Below are positions 25,340 through 34,487 of a DNA stretch of 64,000 nt, in pieces (positions within the stretch are counted from its first letter, which is position 1; every line of letters begins with the position of its first letter). The DNA is from Photobacterium sp. DA100. Its GTDB lineage: Bacteria > Pseudomonadota > Gammaproteobacteria > Enterobacterales > Vibrionaceae. The stretch lies in assembly GCF_029223585.1 (NCBI RefSeq), contig NZ_CP119424.1, positions 1,612,001-1,676,000 of the forward strand, read 5' to 3'. Both the position numbers and the translations under genes were made by a program. The notes below the pieces were generated by a model, which had not been told where the DNA came from, searched no databases, and worked only from the letters and a program-made list of their open reading frames with translations.

Positions 25340-26794
25340 ATGAATATACTTGGATATCTACAAAAGGTCGGTAAGGCCCTGATGGTACCAGTAGCAACCC
25401 TACCTGCTGCTGCTATCCTGATGGGAATTGGTTATTGGATGGACCCTGTCGGCTGGGGTTCTGAAAGCGTCGCGGCAGCATTACTTATTAAATCAGGTGC
25501 AGCCATAATAGATAACATGGCAGTGCTCTTTGCTATTGGTGTTGCCTTTGGCCTTAGTCGAGATAAAAGCGGTGCCGCTGCATTGTCCGGTTATGTCTGC
25601 TTTATGGTGCTTACAACCCTACTTTCCCCGGCAGTCGTTGCCCAGCTTCAAGGGATCCCTGCCGATACCGTACCTGCGGCTTTCGATAAGGTTGCCAATC
25701 AGTTTGTAGGTATCCTTGTCGGTATCGTCTCGGCTGAAATCTATAATCGATTCCATGAAGTCGAACTGCCAAAAGCACTGGCTTTCTTCAGCGGCAAACG
25801 CCTGGTTCCGATCCTCACCTCTATTGCCGGTATCATACTTGCCAGCGTGTTGCTATTCGTTTGGCCGGTTATTTATGATGCGCTAATTGCGTTTGGTACC
25901 CAACTTCAATCCATGGGTGCGCTGGGCGCAGGCTTGTTCGGCTTCTTCAACCGCCTGATGCTGACTATTGGCATGCACCATGCCTTGTATCCTGTGTTCT
26001 GGTTTGATGTTGTCGGTATCAATGACATCCCGAACTTCCTTGGCGGTGCACAATCTATTGCCAATGGTACAGCCGTCGTCGGTCAAACCGGTATGTACCA
26101 AGCTGGCTTCTTCCCTATTATGATGTTTGGTCTACCGGGTGCTGCATTGGCTATCTATCACTGTGCCGACAAGCAAAATAAGGACAAAGTCTTCTCTATT
26201 ATGCTGGCTGCGGCGATGGCCTCCTTCTTTACTGGTATCACAGAGCCACTTGAATTCAGCTTCATGTTCGTTGCCCCTGTGCTCTACCTGATCCATGCAG
26301 TTCTAACCGGTATCTCGATGTACATCGCAGCAAGCATGGAATGGATGGCAGGTTTCGGCTTCTCAGCAGGCCTTGTCGACCTAGTTCTATCGAGCCAGAA
26401 CCCGCTAGCAACCAAGTGGTATATGCTGATTGTTCAAGGTCTTGTGTTCTTTGGTCTTTACTACAGCGTATTCCGCGTGACTATCACCAAATTCAACCTG
26501 ATGACACCGGGACGTGGCGAAGTTGAGCAAACAGGTATCAACAAGGATGATATGGGCGAACTGGCCAATGCCTACATCGCGGCTATCGGCGGTAAGGAGA
26601 ATATCCTAGAGGTAGATAACTGCATTACCCGCCTACGCTTGACGGTAAAAGACTCTTCCATCGCGGACAAAGAAGCCATAAAAGCACTAGGCGCTGCCGG
26701 TGTGGTGACCATCGGCTCTGGCGGCCTACAAGTTATCGTTGGTATGGGTAAGGTCGATAAAGTAGCCCAGGAAATGAAAAACCTGTTGAACTAA
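25340..26794 (+). CDS. PTS EIICB permease, N-acetylglucosamine/glucose type (NagE-like, no EIIA)
   Basis: A 484-residue PTS permease. The EIIC part (1-380) begins MNILGYLQKVGKALMVPVATLPAAAI, like NagE, and contains GFFPIMMFGLPGAALA and TGITEPLEF, the sugar-binding Glu loop. The EIIB domain (about 400-484) has the phospho-Cys in DNCITRLRLTV. There is no EIIA domain, so phosphate would come from a shared EIIA-Glc (Crr) or similar. AAGGTAAGTC precedes the ATG. It is divergent from a LysR gene and convergent with the PL15 lyase. GlcNAc is the default substrate by similarity, but the pairing with a lyase leaves room for another amino sugar. Confidence 0.85.
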   Translation: MNILGYLQKVGKALMVPVATLPAAAILMGIGYWMDPVGWGSESVAAALLIKSGAAIIDNMAVLFAIGVAFGLSRDKSGAAALSGYVCFMVLTTLLSPAVVAQLQGIPADTVPAAFDKVANQFVGILVGIVSAEIYNRFHEVELPKALAFFSGKRLVPILTSIAGIILASVLLFVWPVIYDALIAFGTQLQSMGALGAGLFGFFNRLMLTIGMHHALYPVFWFDVVGINDIPNFLGGAQSIANGTAVVGQTGMYQAGFFPIMMFGLPGAALAIYHCADKQNKDKVFSIMLAAAMASFFTGITEPLEFSFMFVAPVLYLIHAVLTGISMYIAASMEWMAGFGFSAGLVDLVLSSQNPLATKWYMLIVQGLVFFGLYYSVFRVTITKFNLMTPGRGEVEQTGINKDDMGELANAYIAAIGGKENILEVDNCITRLRLTVKDSSIADKEAIKALGAAGVVTIGSGGLQVIVGMGKVDKVAQEMKNLLN

Positions 26795-26955
26795 TTCCTT
26801 GGTGAACACATAACTTGGTGAGCTAATAGCTTAAGGACCAACTGTCCAAACGGTTCCCCCGAGAGCGAGATGTTAAGCACATCCATTCCCCCTGATGCAC
26901 AAAATGTTTCGCTCTCACCCTATCTGCTGGTCTTTAGTGACATGTGACAGCAACA

Positions 26956-26989
26956 AAAAGGTCCTAGGTTTATCAACCTAGGACCTTTT
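26956..26989. terminator. Bidirectional terminator between PTS EIICB and PL15 lyase
   Basis: A perfect 15-bp stem (AAAAGGTCCTAGGTT) with a TATC loop. The arms carry A and T tracts on both sides, so it terminates both converging transcripts. Confidence 0.85.
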
Positions 26990-27025
26990 CACTGTCTCTC
27001 AGACAGACGTTAAACAGTTTGGCTG

Positions 27026-29104
27026 TTACAGCTCGATAGTGACCGTTTCGCCGTCAACAGATAGCATCAGCGTATTGCCTTCAAGCTTGTGAGACACCTT
27101 AACCTGCTCACCGCTGTTCTTGTTAGGCACTAGCAGCGTTAGGATGTTGTGCTCTTTGGCCGTGCCGAACTCGACTTCGACGTGACGGTGGATTTCTAGA
27201 TCCTTGTACTCGTATGGGTCAACGTCGCCGAAGCCTTCAACATTCTTCACACAAAGGATGTTGTCTGCAGACTCGTTGATGAAGTTCACGTCCAGGTGCG
27301 CCTTCTCACCGCGGATAGTGAATGACTTGTCAGCCACTTCGTTAGCGAATGTCGTGTGCATCAGCCAAGTCATGTCTTTCTCTTCAGAAAGTGTTGCCTT
27401 GTCCTGCATGACGAAAACTTTACCCTGTACGAACCAGATCTTACGCTTATAAGACTCGATTTCAGGGACGAAGTACTGGTATGAAGCCGTCGCATCACCT
27501 TCAACCATTTTCACATCAGATTCTGTATCGTAGTTTGTGATCTGGCCACCGGCTTCGATACAGAAGCGGTCTTGGTGGTTTTCGTAGCCTGTGTTTTTGT
27601 TCTCGCCGTACTGGCCCTTGCCGCCAAATAGGGGCAGGTTCTTAGAGAACGTTTGACGACGCCACTTGGTGTGCATGTCTACACCGAAGCCACCGTAGTA
27701 ACCAGTGATAGCTGCTAGTGTTTCGCCAAATGCGTGCAGGGTGAATGCGTTCTGGTCACCGTGTGAGTGAGAGATAGAGCCAAATGGTGAACACTTGAAT
27801 ACCATGTGGATGTGGTTATCACGCTCGGTCATCTTGTTGTGAAACGCCGCCCAACCCGTAATTGGGAACACTTTCAACAGTGGGTCGTTAGACGGTGCTT
27901 TCTCTTCTGGTGCATCCCACAGGATGTTGAAGCGAAGATCGTCGTAACCGAAATCCCACCAACCGTAGTTGTAGAACTTGGTATGTGCTTCGGTATCACG
28001 GCCTTTGAGCTGGTTGTAGTACCACACGTACTCTGGCTTCTGGTTAACACCTGCGTAGTGTTTGATGTTGTAAGCCAGTTTCAGACCTGGGAAATCACCG
28101 ATTGATGACTGGTCACAGAAGCTCGCGCGCTTAGAGTGGACAGGCATACAGTAAAGCGGGAAATCACCGGTGTTTTCGTAGAATGTCTTGTTGAACATAT
28201 CTACGCCACAGTAGGCTCTCAGCAGATCGAACGCTTCGCCTAGGAATGCCGTCTGGGTGTTCCAGTAGTCAGGGCCTTCCGCCCAGCCACCGTCTTCACC
28301 GCCCCATGGCGGGTAATGAACTGCGTAGTACTCTAGCGCGTATGCGATGTACTCACCCGCTTTCGGGTGGTCATGGTATAGCGCGATACAGGTTGGGATG
28401 ATCGCAGAAGAGATAGAACGAACACCGTGGCTGTTCAGGGGGTTGTTCAGCAGATCGACCGTTACTTTCAGGTGATGCATGATCTCGTCTAGACGCTCAA
28501 TCAGTGCATCTTGAACCTGCTGGCGCTCTTGGTCTGTGAAGTGAGCGTGTAGCCAGTCGTAACCCCAAGCCATTGCTGCGATGACACGGAATGCTGCTTC
28601 ATCGTTGTAACCACGAGAAGTCACGCCTTCTGGATCGTAAGTAGAAAGCTTCAGCGTCCAAGCTTTAGCTTTTGCAATCAGCTCTTCGTCTTCTTTCACG
28701 ATACCGGCAATGGCCAGGTTACGTGTAGCATTTAGAGCCATCTGGCAGTCAACGTACATTTGACGCCAGTAAGGACGCCATAGCGACGCTTTACCTACTG
28801 TTTCTTCTGGGTAAGGCTTAGGCTCTGCGTATGGTTCGGTGTCAAGGAACTTAACTGTCGAGTTGTTCCAGAAATCGTCGAACATGCAGTATGACTCGTC
28901 AGCCTGCACCTTCGCTTTAAAATCTGCCAGATCTTTCGCTTGAACCAGAAGACGAGGACGCTCTTCGCTCAAGTTGTCTAGGAAAGAAAGGTCGAAGTCA
29001 CGTTTCTGTACTTCGATAGGGAGTAGGTCTACAAGGTTACCCGCTGAAGTATCGTTCTCCAGCTTCATCTTCCTGATCGCATCAAGAGACTTTTGGTTGC
29101 TCAT
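27026..29104 (-). CDS. PL15-like exolytic polysaccharide lyase (oligoalginate lyase / heparinase II-III fold)
   Basis: A 692-residue protein without signal peptide, hence cytoplasmic. An alpha/alpha-barrel domain comes first: LWRPYWRQMYVDCQMALNATR, TSRGYNDEAAFRVIAAMAWGYDWL, NSHGVRSISSA and GGWAEGPDYWN. A heparinase II/III-like beta-sandwich follows, with GSISHSHGDQNAF and FGGKGQYGENK. These segments closely follow the Agrobacterium exo-oligoalginate lyase Atu3025 (PL15), minus its N-terminal extra domain. The enzyme would release unsaturated monosaccharides from imported oligosaccharides. Some PL15 enzymes act on heparin, so the substrate is open: alginate by closest similarity, a GlcNAc-containing glycosaminoglycan by the adjacent PTS. 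The ATG at 29104 has AGAGAG upstream. Confidence 0.78.
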   Translation of the reverse strand: MSNQKSLDAIRKMKLENDTSAGNLVDLLPIEVQKRDFDLSFLDNLSEERPRLLVQAKDLADFKAKVQADESYCMFDDFWNNSTVKFLDTEPYAEPKPYPEETVGKASLWRPYWRQMYVDCQMALNATRNLAIAGIVKEDEELIAKAKAWTLKLSTYDPEGVTSRGYNDEAAFRVIAAMAWGYDWLHAHFTDQERQQVQDALIERLDEIMHHLKVTVDLLNNPLNSHGVRSISSAIIPTCIALYHDHPKAGEYIAYALEYYAVHYPPWGGEDGGWAEGPDYWNTQTAFLGEAFDLLRAYCGVDMFNKTFYENTGDFPLYCMPVHSKRASFCDQSSIGDFPGLKLAYNIKHYAGVNQKPEYVWYYNQLKGRDTEAHTKFYNYGWWDFGYDDLRFNILWDAPEEKAPSNDPLLKVFPITGWAAFHNKMTERDNHIHMVFKCSPFGSISHSHGDQNAFTLHAFGETLAAITGYYGGFGVDMHTKWRRQTFSKNLPLFGGKGQYGENKNTGYENHQDRFCIEAGGQITNYDTESDVKMVEGDATASYQYFVPEIESYKRKIWFVQGKVFVMQDKATLSEEKDMTWLMHTTFANEVADKSFTIRGEKAHLDVNFINESADNILCVKNVEGFGDVDPYEYKDLEIHRHVEVEFGTAKEHNILTLLVPNKNSGEQVKVSHKLEGNTLMLSVDGETVTIEL

Positions 29105-29312
29105 GCTAACTCTCTTATTCAATAAAAGTGTATGGGGGAGTCGAAAATAAATTAATGCTATTGTAATACAATAAGGGAAATAATCACCACCCTGACACAT
29201 TTTTTTATCTATTTCGTGATATGACAACAGATCTCAAAGCACCATAACGCCATCAAAGTGGCCTCTTATTACCATGGTTAACATGCTAGATTTCGACGAG
29301 ATCTAAGGAAAC

Positions 29313-29331
29313 TCCCCCCATACAGGGGGGA
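29313..29331 (-). terminator. GC-rich hairpin after the purine operon
   Basis: TCCCCCC and GGGGGGA arms enclose a 5-base loop 19 bases past the GNAT stop. The T tract is poor, so it may be a rho-independent-like stop or a 3' stabiliser of the long purine mRNA. Confidence 0.4.
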
Positions 29332-29349
29332 TAATGCCTGAACTGAGAG

Positions 29350-29883
29350 TCAGGAAGGCAAGGTTGAAAAACGTTGACGTGTTACAGCCCCCCAGTATGA
29401 ATCTTGGTAAATATCTTCAACGAACTGATCACCGGTAAAGGCACTAATTGCCCGCCGCCAAAAAGCAATCGCGTGTACAGCACCTTCAATTTGCTTGCTT
29501 TCCCAGTCACCGGGCATCATGGTGAACAGTTGATGGGCAAATTGCTGCCCCATCTTATTCTGGCGGAAAACAGGCACCACATAGAAATCACAGACTTCAT
29601 AGTGGCCTTGTGAGGTTTCCGCAATAGCTGCCAATCCTGCCGGCGCATTATCGATATAGAGTAAAAAGCCTCTGACATTGCCGCCAATCAGGGTGTCCCT
29701 AAAGAACAGACCATTCTCATCTGGCACCTTCTTGGTATAAACAGAAAACTCAGCTTCATAAGGCTGCGATAAATTGAGGTATACCTGCATATTGCCTTGG
29801 TCGACGTTCACTATGTTCACAATACGGCTCTCTTTGCTGACAATAGTTACTAGCTTTAATAGTAGGCTATAGGTATCGCTCAC
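29350..29883 (-). CDS. GNAT-family acetyltransferase-like protein, last gene of the purine operon
   Basis: A 177-residue protein with a GNAT fold. The acetyl-CoA loop appears as VVPVFRQNKMGQQFAHQLF (R/Q-x-x-G-x-G/Q-like) preceded by GHYEVCDFYV. The GTG start overlaps the RraA-like stop by four bases (GTGA), so translation is coupled. I know no acetyltransferase step in allantoin breakdown. It could modify an intermediate, detoxify a by-product or be regulatory. Function is not assigned. Confidence 0.65.
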   Translation of the reverse strand: MSDTYSLLLKLVTIVSKESRIVNIVNVDQGNMQVYLNLSQPYEAEFSVYTKKVPDENGLFFRDTLIGGNVRGFLLYIDNAPAGLAAIAETSQGHYEVCDFYVVPVFRQNKMGQQFAHQLFTMMPGDWESKQIEGAVHAIAFWRRAISAFTGDQFVEDIYQDSYWGAVTRQRFSTLPS

Positions 29884-30386
29884 ACTGGAGTGCTTTCCAT
29901 CAGCTGGTATATACTCACCAATACCCCATTAAGATCGGCATAGATGTACTGGCCCGGCTCCACTTCCGTCCCAGCCAGCAACAAGGGAACATTCAACTCA
30001 CCTTTACCAAGTTTGTCTGCTCGAAAAGGGCAAGGTGCCAGTGCCTTAATACCGATAGGCATTTGGGATAGCTGGGCAACATCACGAACCGCACCGTTAA
30101 TCACAATACCTTCCCAGCCATTATCAATGGCCAGTTGGGCAAATTGATCACCAATCAAAGCTCTTGCCAACGAGCCACCGCCGTCAACCACCAACACTTT
30201 CCCCTTGCCGTCCTGCTGCAAAGTATCAATCAGCAGCTGGTTATCATGGAAGCAGCGCAGGGTAACGGCTTGGCCAAAAAAGATCGGCTTGGCGCCATAG
30301 TGCAGGAAAGGAATGGGGACCAGCGTGACATCGTCACCATATGCATCACAGAGTTCAGGTAGTAGATCCATTAGCTCACTCATCAT
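29880..30386 (-). CDS. RraA-like / HMG-aldolase-family protein in the purine operon
   Basis: A 168-residue RraA-fold protein. The metal/pyruvate-binding signature of the aldolase branch is visible: GDQFAQLAIDNGWEGIVINGAVRDV, with G-D and R-D spaced as in 4-hydroxy-4-methyl-2-oxoglutarate aldolase/oxaloacetate decarboxylase. It is therefore likely an enzyme rather than the RNase E inhibitor. Stop and start overlap (ATGA) with the allantoate amidohydrolase upstream and with the GNAT gene downstream. A 2-oxo acid substrate connected with oxalurate, glyoxylate or oxaloacetate is conceivable but unproven. Confidence 0.7.
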   Translation of the reverse strand: MMSELMDLLPELCDAYGDDVTLVPIPFLHYGAKPIFFGQAVTLRCFHDNQLLIDTLQQDGKGKVLVVDGGGSLARALIGDQFAQLAIDNGWEGIVINGAVRDVAQLSQMPIGIKALAPCPFRADKLGKGELNVPLLLAGTEVEPGQYIYADLNGVLVSIYQLMESTPV

Positions 30387-31666
30387 TCCTTGCCTCCCTG
30401 CGTACTCTCTTTATCTAAAGCCAGTGAAAGTACCGATTCACATAGCACTTCCAGGCCAACCGCAACATCATCAAGCTGAACCGCTTCGGCTGGATGATGA
30501 CTGATCCCTTTGTCACAACGTACAAATACCATGCCTACCGGGCAGCAACGTGCCATTGCCATTGCGTCGTGGCCAGCGCCGCTTGGCAAGCTCAATGGAC
30601 TTTTTCTGGTGACCATCTCACAGGCTGCGGCAATAATCCCAGTAAGCTCGGGAGCGCACTCAACGCTAGCTGCTCGGTGAATTTCCTGATAGCTCGCAAC
30701 CAAGCCACGCCGTGCAGCAATAGCATCGATCTGTTGGAAGATCGCACGTTCAGCCTTGGCAAGTTCAGCTTCATCTAGGCTGCGGATATCAAGGCTAAAA
30801 GCCGCCTTGCCCGCAATCACATTCACCGCCCCGGGCGCAGCACAAACCTGCCCCACCGTGGCAACGACATCCTTGACGTTGTTGGCAACCGTTTCTATTG
30901 CCAGCACCATTTCAGCCGTACCCGCCAGCGCATCTTGCCGCTTCGTCATTGGTACAGTGCCAGCGTGACCTGCCATTCCTGTCACTTCAAACTGATACCT
31001 TTTGGCTCCGGCAATACCGGTCACGGCACCAACCGGCAGGTCTTCAGCTTCTAATACTGGCCCCTGTTCGATATGAAGCTCCAAATAAGCAGTCACAGGT
31101 TCTTTGGCACAACTGGCTATTGCTGCTTCACGAGGCGCTAAACCAAACTCAACCATCGCCTCACTTAAGCTGACTCCATTATCATCAACCAATTCTAGCC
31201 AATTGGGATTCCACTCACCGGCAACTGCCGATGAGCCAATCAATGTTTGTCCAAAGCGCGTCCCTTCCTCGTCACCGAAAGCCACCACATCAAGATGAAA
31301 CGGTAAGGCTCTCGAGTTGAGTTTTTCTGCAACCGCGATTCCTGCTAATACCCCCAACATGCCATCATATTTGCCTGCATTTCGGACTGTATCAATATGG
31401 GAGCCGATAATAACTCTAGGGATCAATGAAGTGTCTCTAACTTGACTCTCTGAAGCTGGCAACCGTCCCCAGGCATTGCCCACCGCATCTGTCCATGTTT
31501 GCATCCCCGCGTCCTGCATCCACTGATGGAGCGCCTGAATGGCTTGCTGGTGCTGTTCGGTCAGGTAGCAGCGGGTTAATTCAGTTGCTGATTCGCTCAG
31601 CATGGCAAGGTGCTCAGCTTGGGCTAACACGGTTTCAGCCAACTGGCGGAAGCTTGTATCTGTCAT
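30383..31666 (-). CDS. hpxK: Allantoate amidohydrolase (HpxK/AllC-like, M20 family)
   Basis: A 427-residue binuclear-metal amidohydrolase. Metal ligands appear in GSHIDTVRNAGKYDG, FGDEEGTRFGQ (catalytic Glu pair), LELHIEQGP and the C-terminal GAGHDAMAMA. It hydrolyses allantoate to ureidoglycine, CO2 and ammonia. N-carbamoyl-L-amino acid hydrolases and ureidoglycolate hydrolases belong to the same family, so the assignment rests on adjacency to the aminotransferase and HpxW-like genes. A GGGGGG tract lies before the ATG. It is 8 bases from the aminotransferase stop. Confidence 0.82.
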   Translation of the reverse strand: MTDTSFRQLAETVLAQAEHLAMLSESATELTRCYLTEQHQQAIQALHQWMQDAGMQTWTDAVGNAWGRLPASESQVRDTSLIPRVIIGSHIDTVRNAGKYDGMLGVLAGIAVAEKLNSRALPFHLDVVAFGDEEGTRFGQTLIGSSAVAGEWNPNWLELVDDNGVSLSEAMVEFGLAPREAAIASCAKEPVTAYLELHIEQGPVLEAEDLPVGAVTGIAGAKRYQFEVTGMAGHAGTVPMTKRQDALAGTAEMVLAIETVANNVKDVVATVGQVCAAPGAVNVIAGKAAFSLDIRSLDEAELAKAERAIFQQIDAIAARRGLVASYQEIHRAASVECAPELTGIIAAACEMVTRKSPLSLPSGAGHDAMAMARCCPVGMVFVRCDKGISHHPAEAVQLDDVAVGLEVLCESVLSLALDKESTQGGKE

Positions 31667-31674
31667 CCGCCCCC

Positions 31675-32916
31675 CTACTTTTCAAGTGCTGCGTAGCATG
31701 CCATTGCCGTCTGGACACCCACACCGGTATTGATTGCGGCTTTGTGTTTGACCAAAACCGCCTCCAACGCTGCCAGTGTCGACAACACCGCGTCTTGCCG
31801 GGCGTTATAACCCATGGTTCCGATACGCCAGATTTTGCCATGCAATGGGCCAAATGAAGTACCGATCTCGATACCAAACAGGTTCAGTAACTCACCACGA
31901 ACCGCTTCACCATCAAGGTGTTGAGGGATGTAAACGCCAACCACATTGCTCATTTTATATGTCTGGTTACCGAACAATTTCAGTCCCATCGCTTGCAAAC
32001 CAAGCGCCATCGCCTGACCTGCCACTTCATGGCGAGCAAGCACTGCCTCTTCACCTTCTTCCAAAAACAGGCGGGCACACTCTCGGGCAGCATAGAGCAT
32101 AGTGGTCGCTTCGGTATGGTGGTTCAGTCGCTCTTCGCCCCAATAGTCAAGGATCATAGGCAGATCAAAATAGTTTGAGCGGATCATCGGTTCGCTACCC
32201 GCACTGTGCTGCTCGGTTCGCAAACCCAGCTCGATATGGCAGCGTTTGCTGATCTCGCTGACAAAGCCATCGCTCAGCGTGATTGGGGCGCTACCTGACG
32301 GTCCGCCCAGGCATTTTTGCAAGCCGACAGAGACCGCATCCAACTGCCATTCATCGACCTTCAACGCATTACCACCCACTGACGCGGTCGCATCGCAATA
32401 GAACAGCACACCATGGCGGCGGCATATCTCACCGATTTCAGCTAACGGCTGATTCATCGTGGTAGAAGTATCACCTTGTACTGTTGCCAAAAGCTTAGGC
32501 TGGAACAACTTTATTTCTTTTTCGACCAATTCCGGATCGCACACCTCACCCCATTCCACATCGATAGTCCGAATCTCTGCACCAACCCGGTGGGCAATTT
32601 CACACAGCAAGTGACCAAATCGACCGATGACAGGAATAAGCACCTTGTCACCCGGCTTCAAAGCAGAAACCAATACCGCTTCGATCCCGGCACGCGCAGT
32701 ACCGTCGATCAATAACGTGGCTTCATTCGTGGTATTAAAGACCCCACGATAAAGCTGCTGGACTTGCTGCATGTAACCGGTCATCACAGGATCGTATTGA
32801 CCAATCAATTGATTGGACATAGCCTGCAGAACTCGCGGATACGCATTGATTGGACCAGGCCCCATCAACAAACGCTGTGGTGGGTTCAAGGTCTCGAAAA
32901 TTGGGTTTGTCATCAT
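31675..32916 (-). CDS. hpxJ: (S)-ureidoglycine:glyoxylate aminotransferase (HpxJ/PucG-like)
   Basis: A 413-residue class V PLP aminotransferase. GPGPINAYPRVLQAM is the usual N-terminal signature, FYCDATASVGG binds PLP, and the Schiff-base Lys is in VGLQKCLGGPSG. It resembles serine/alanine-glyoxylate transaminases, and in purine clusters this family converts ureidoglycine plus glyoxylate to oxalurate (N-carbamoyl-2-oxoglycine) plus glycine. Start and previous stop overlap (TAATG), with AAGGAAG as ribosome-binding site inside the upstream gene. No ureidoglycine aminohydrolase (AllE) is seen in the window, consistent with the transamination branch. Confidence 0.82.
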   Translation of the reverse strand: MMTNPIFETLNPPQRLLMGPGPINAYPRVLQAMSNQLIGQYDPVMTGYMQQVQQLYRGVFNTTNEATLLIDGTARAGIEAVLVSALKPGDKVLIPVIGRFGHLLCEIAHRVGAEIRTIDVEWGEVCDPELVEKEIKLFQPKLLATVQGDTSTTMNQPLAEIGEICRRHGVLFYCDATASVGGNALKVDEWQLDAVSVGLQKCLGGPSGSAPITLSDGFVSEISKRCHIELGLRTEQHSAGSEPMIRSNYFDLPMILDYWGEERLNHHTEATTMLYAARECARLFLEEGEEAVLARHEVAGQAMALGLQAMGLKLFGNQTYKMSNVVGVYIPQHLDGEAVRGELLNLFGIEIGTSFGPLHGKIWRIGTMGYNARQDAVLSTLAALEAVLVKHKAAINTGVGVQTAMACYAALEK

Positions 32917-34487
32917 TACTTCCTTATAAAAAACTGTCCGTCACTGCGTGGGTCGGTGGCTGCTTCAATCTGGCCATCAGGCTGGCACACAATAGCGCCG
33001 GCATGGCCCATCAGCTCTGAGAGATCATCGACACAAGCAAGTTGGTGGCCTCTTCCGATTAACTCGTCTGAGGCTTGTTGATAAAGTGATTGTTCTAAGC
33101 GCAGGTGGTGATTGTCGTCGCCCCAAGTTCGGCCCAACAACCAACGGGGCTTGGCAATAGACTGCGCTAAGCTATCGTCTTGGTAGTGGTACCGGCTAAA
33201 CAGGCAGGCTTGGGTTTGAGGCTGCCCTTCACCGCCCATGGTGCCGTAAACCATCCTGCTGCCATCATTAAGCTCTGCGTAAGCTGGATTTAAGGTATGG
33301 AAAGGCTTCTTGGCCGCTGCCAGTGCGTTATGATGAGCCGGATCGGTACTGAAGGATACACCGCGGTTATTCCAGACAATACCGGTTTGCGGCAACATTA
33401 CGCCCGAACCAAATTCCCAGTACACACTCTGGATAAAGCTCACCATGGTGCCATATTGATCAACCGCTCCCATCCATACGGTATCACCGGGAACTGCTTG
33501 CTCAGGCCATGGGGCAGCAGTGTCTAGAGAAACATCAGCAGCTAAATTGGCAATCTGCTCACCCTGGAGATAATCAGTCAGCGGCTTTGACAAGCTTTGA
33601 GGATCCGTCACCACTCGATTACGGATCTGAAACGCTTTTTTGGTCGCTTCCACCAACAAATGCATGTGGTCAATGTCAGAGGTCGCCGTTTCAGCCAGCA
33701 AATCGTAAATGGCCAAAATCAACAAGGAAGCGACACCTTGGGTCGGCGCACCCATATTATAAAGGCGCCCTTTTGAGATATTCACAGACAGAGGCGCAAC
33801 ATACTCCGCCTTGTGCTGGTGAAAGTCGGCCAGAGACAACACACTGCCTGCAGCAGCCAAGTCCTCCGCCATCAGCTCTGCCAATTGGCCGTGGTAAAAG
33901 TCACCCAATCCCGCATCAGCAAGTCGGCGGAAGGTATTAGCCAACGCTGGATTAGTCACCCTCTCACCCGCCTCAAGAGGTCGGCCGTGAGGCAAGAAAG
34001 TAGCAGCAAAAGATGAATTACCTTTATGGGATTCAAATGTTTTACGGCTCGCAGCAGCCAGGCTTTGTGTTACCTCAATGCCAGACTCTGCGCCTTCAAT
34101 TGCTGCTTGGAACAAATCAAGCAGTGACGTCCCCGAGTTGTCTATTGCCAACGCTTTTTGCCAACCTGAAACCGTTCCAGCCATAGTCAGCGCCGCCCAC
34201 ACACCTGAGTTAGGCAAACCAGACTGTTCGGCCTGCTGACAATAAGTGGCATCAATTCCTACCGCGCTACGGCCACACGCATCTATCGTGATTGGTTCTT
34301 GTCCCGCTTTTGCAACCAACCAAAAACTATCTCCACCCAGGCCATTCATGTGCGGGTAGTAAACCGCTACAGCTGCAGCTGCTGCTACCATCGCCTCACA
34401 GGCAGTCCCGCCTGCTTCTAGCACCGCCTGACCCGCTTGCGCCGCTTTAAAATGTGGCGCGGTAAAGCTCACTCCTTGCTGACCCAT
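32916..34487 (-). CDS. hpxW: Oxamate amidohydrolase, gamma-glutamyltransferase family (HpxW-like)
   Basis: A 523-residue self-processing Ntn-hydrolase. The predicted nucleophile is the Thr in GDTVWMGAVDQYG (T336), where the precursor would split into two subunits. Other family segments are HMNGLGGDSFWLV, MAGTVSGWQ, YNMGAPTQG and GTMGGEGQPQTQA. There is no signal peptide, unlike periplasmic Ggt. In Klebsiella, HpxW of this family hydrolyses oxamate to oxalate and ammonia at the end of uric acid breakdown. The operon context supports the same role. It overlaps the amidase gene upstream and the aminotransferase downstream. Confidence 0.8.
   Translation of the reverse strand: MGQQGVSFTAPHFKAAQAGQAVLEAGGTACEAMVAAAAAVAVYYPHMNGLGGDSFWLVAKAGQEPITIDACGRSAVGIDATYCQQAEQSGLPNSGVWAALTMAGTVSGWQKALAIDNSGTSLLDLFQAAIEGAESGIEVTQSLAAASRKTFESHKGNSSFAATFLPHGRPLEAGERVTNPALANTFRRLADAGLGDFYHGQLAELMAEDLAAAGSVLSLADFHQHKAEYVAPLSVNISKGRLYNMGAPTQGVASLLILAIYDLLAETATSDIDHMHLLVEATKKAFQIRNRVVTDPQSLSKPLTDYLQGEQIANLAADVSLDTAAPWPEQAVPGDTVWMGAVDQYGTMVSFIQSVYWEFGSGVMLPQTGIVWNNRGVSFSTDPAHHNALAAAKKPFHTLNPAYAELNDGSRMVYGTMGGEGQPQTQACLFSRYHYQDDSLAQSIAKPRWLLGRTWGDDNHHLRLEQSLYQQASDELIGRGHQLACVDDLSELMGHAGAIVCQPDGQIEAATDPRSDGQFFIRK

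Noticed and set aside
26861..26932. Inverted repeat GAGAGCGA / TCGCTCTC after the PTS EIICB gene
   Set aside because: The arms are 8 bp but more than 40 bases apart with no T run; a far better terminator follows at 26956.
32916..34487. Periplasmic gamma-glutamyltranspeptidase (Ggt)
   Set aside because: It has no signal peptide, is embedded among purine genes and fits the cytoplasmic HpxW-like branch better.
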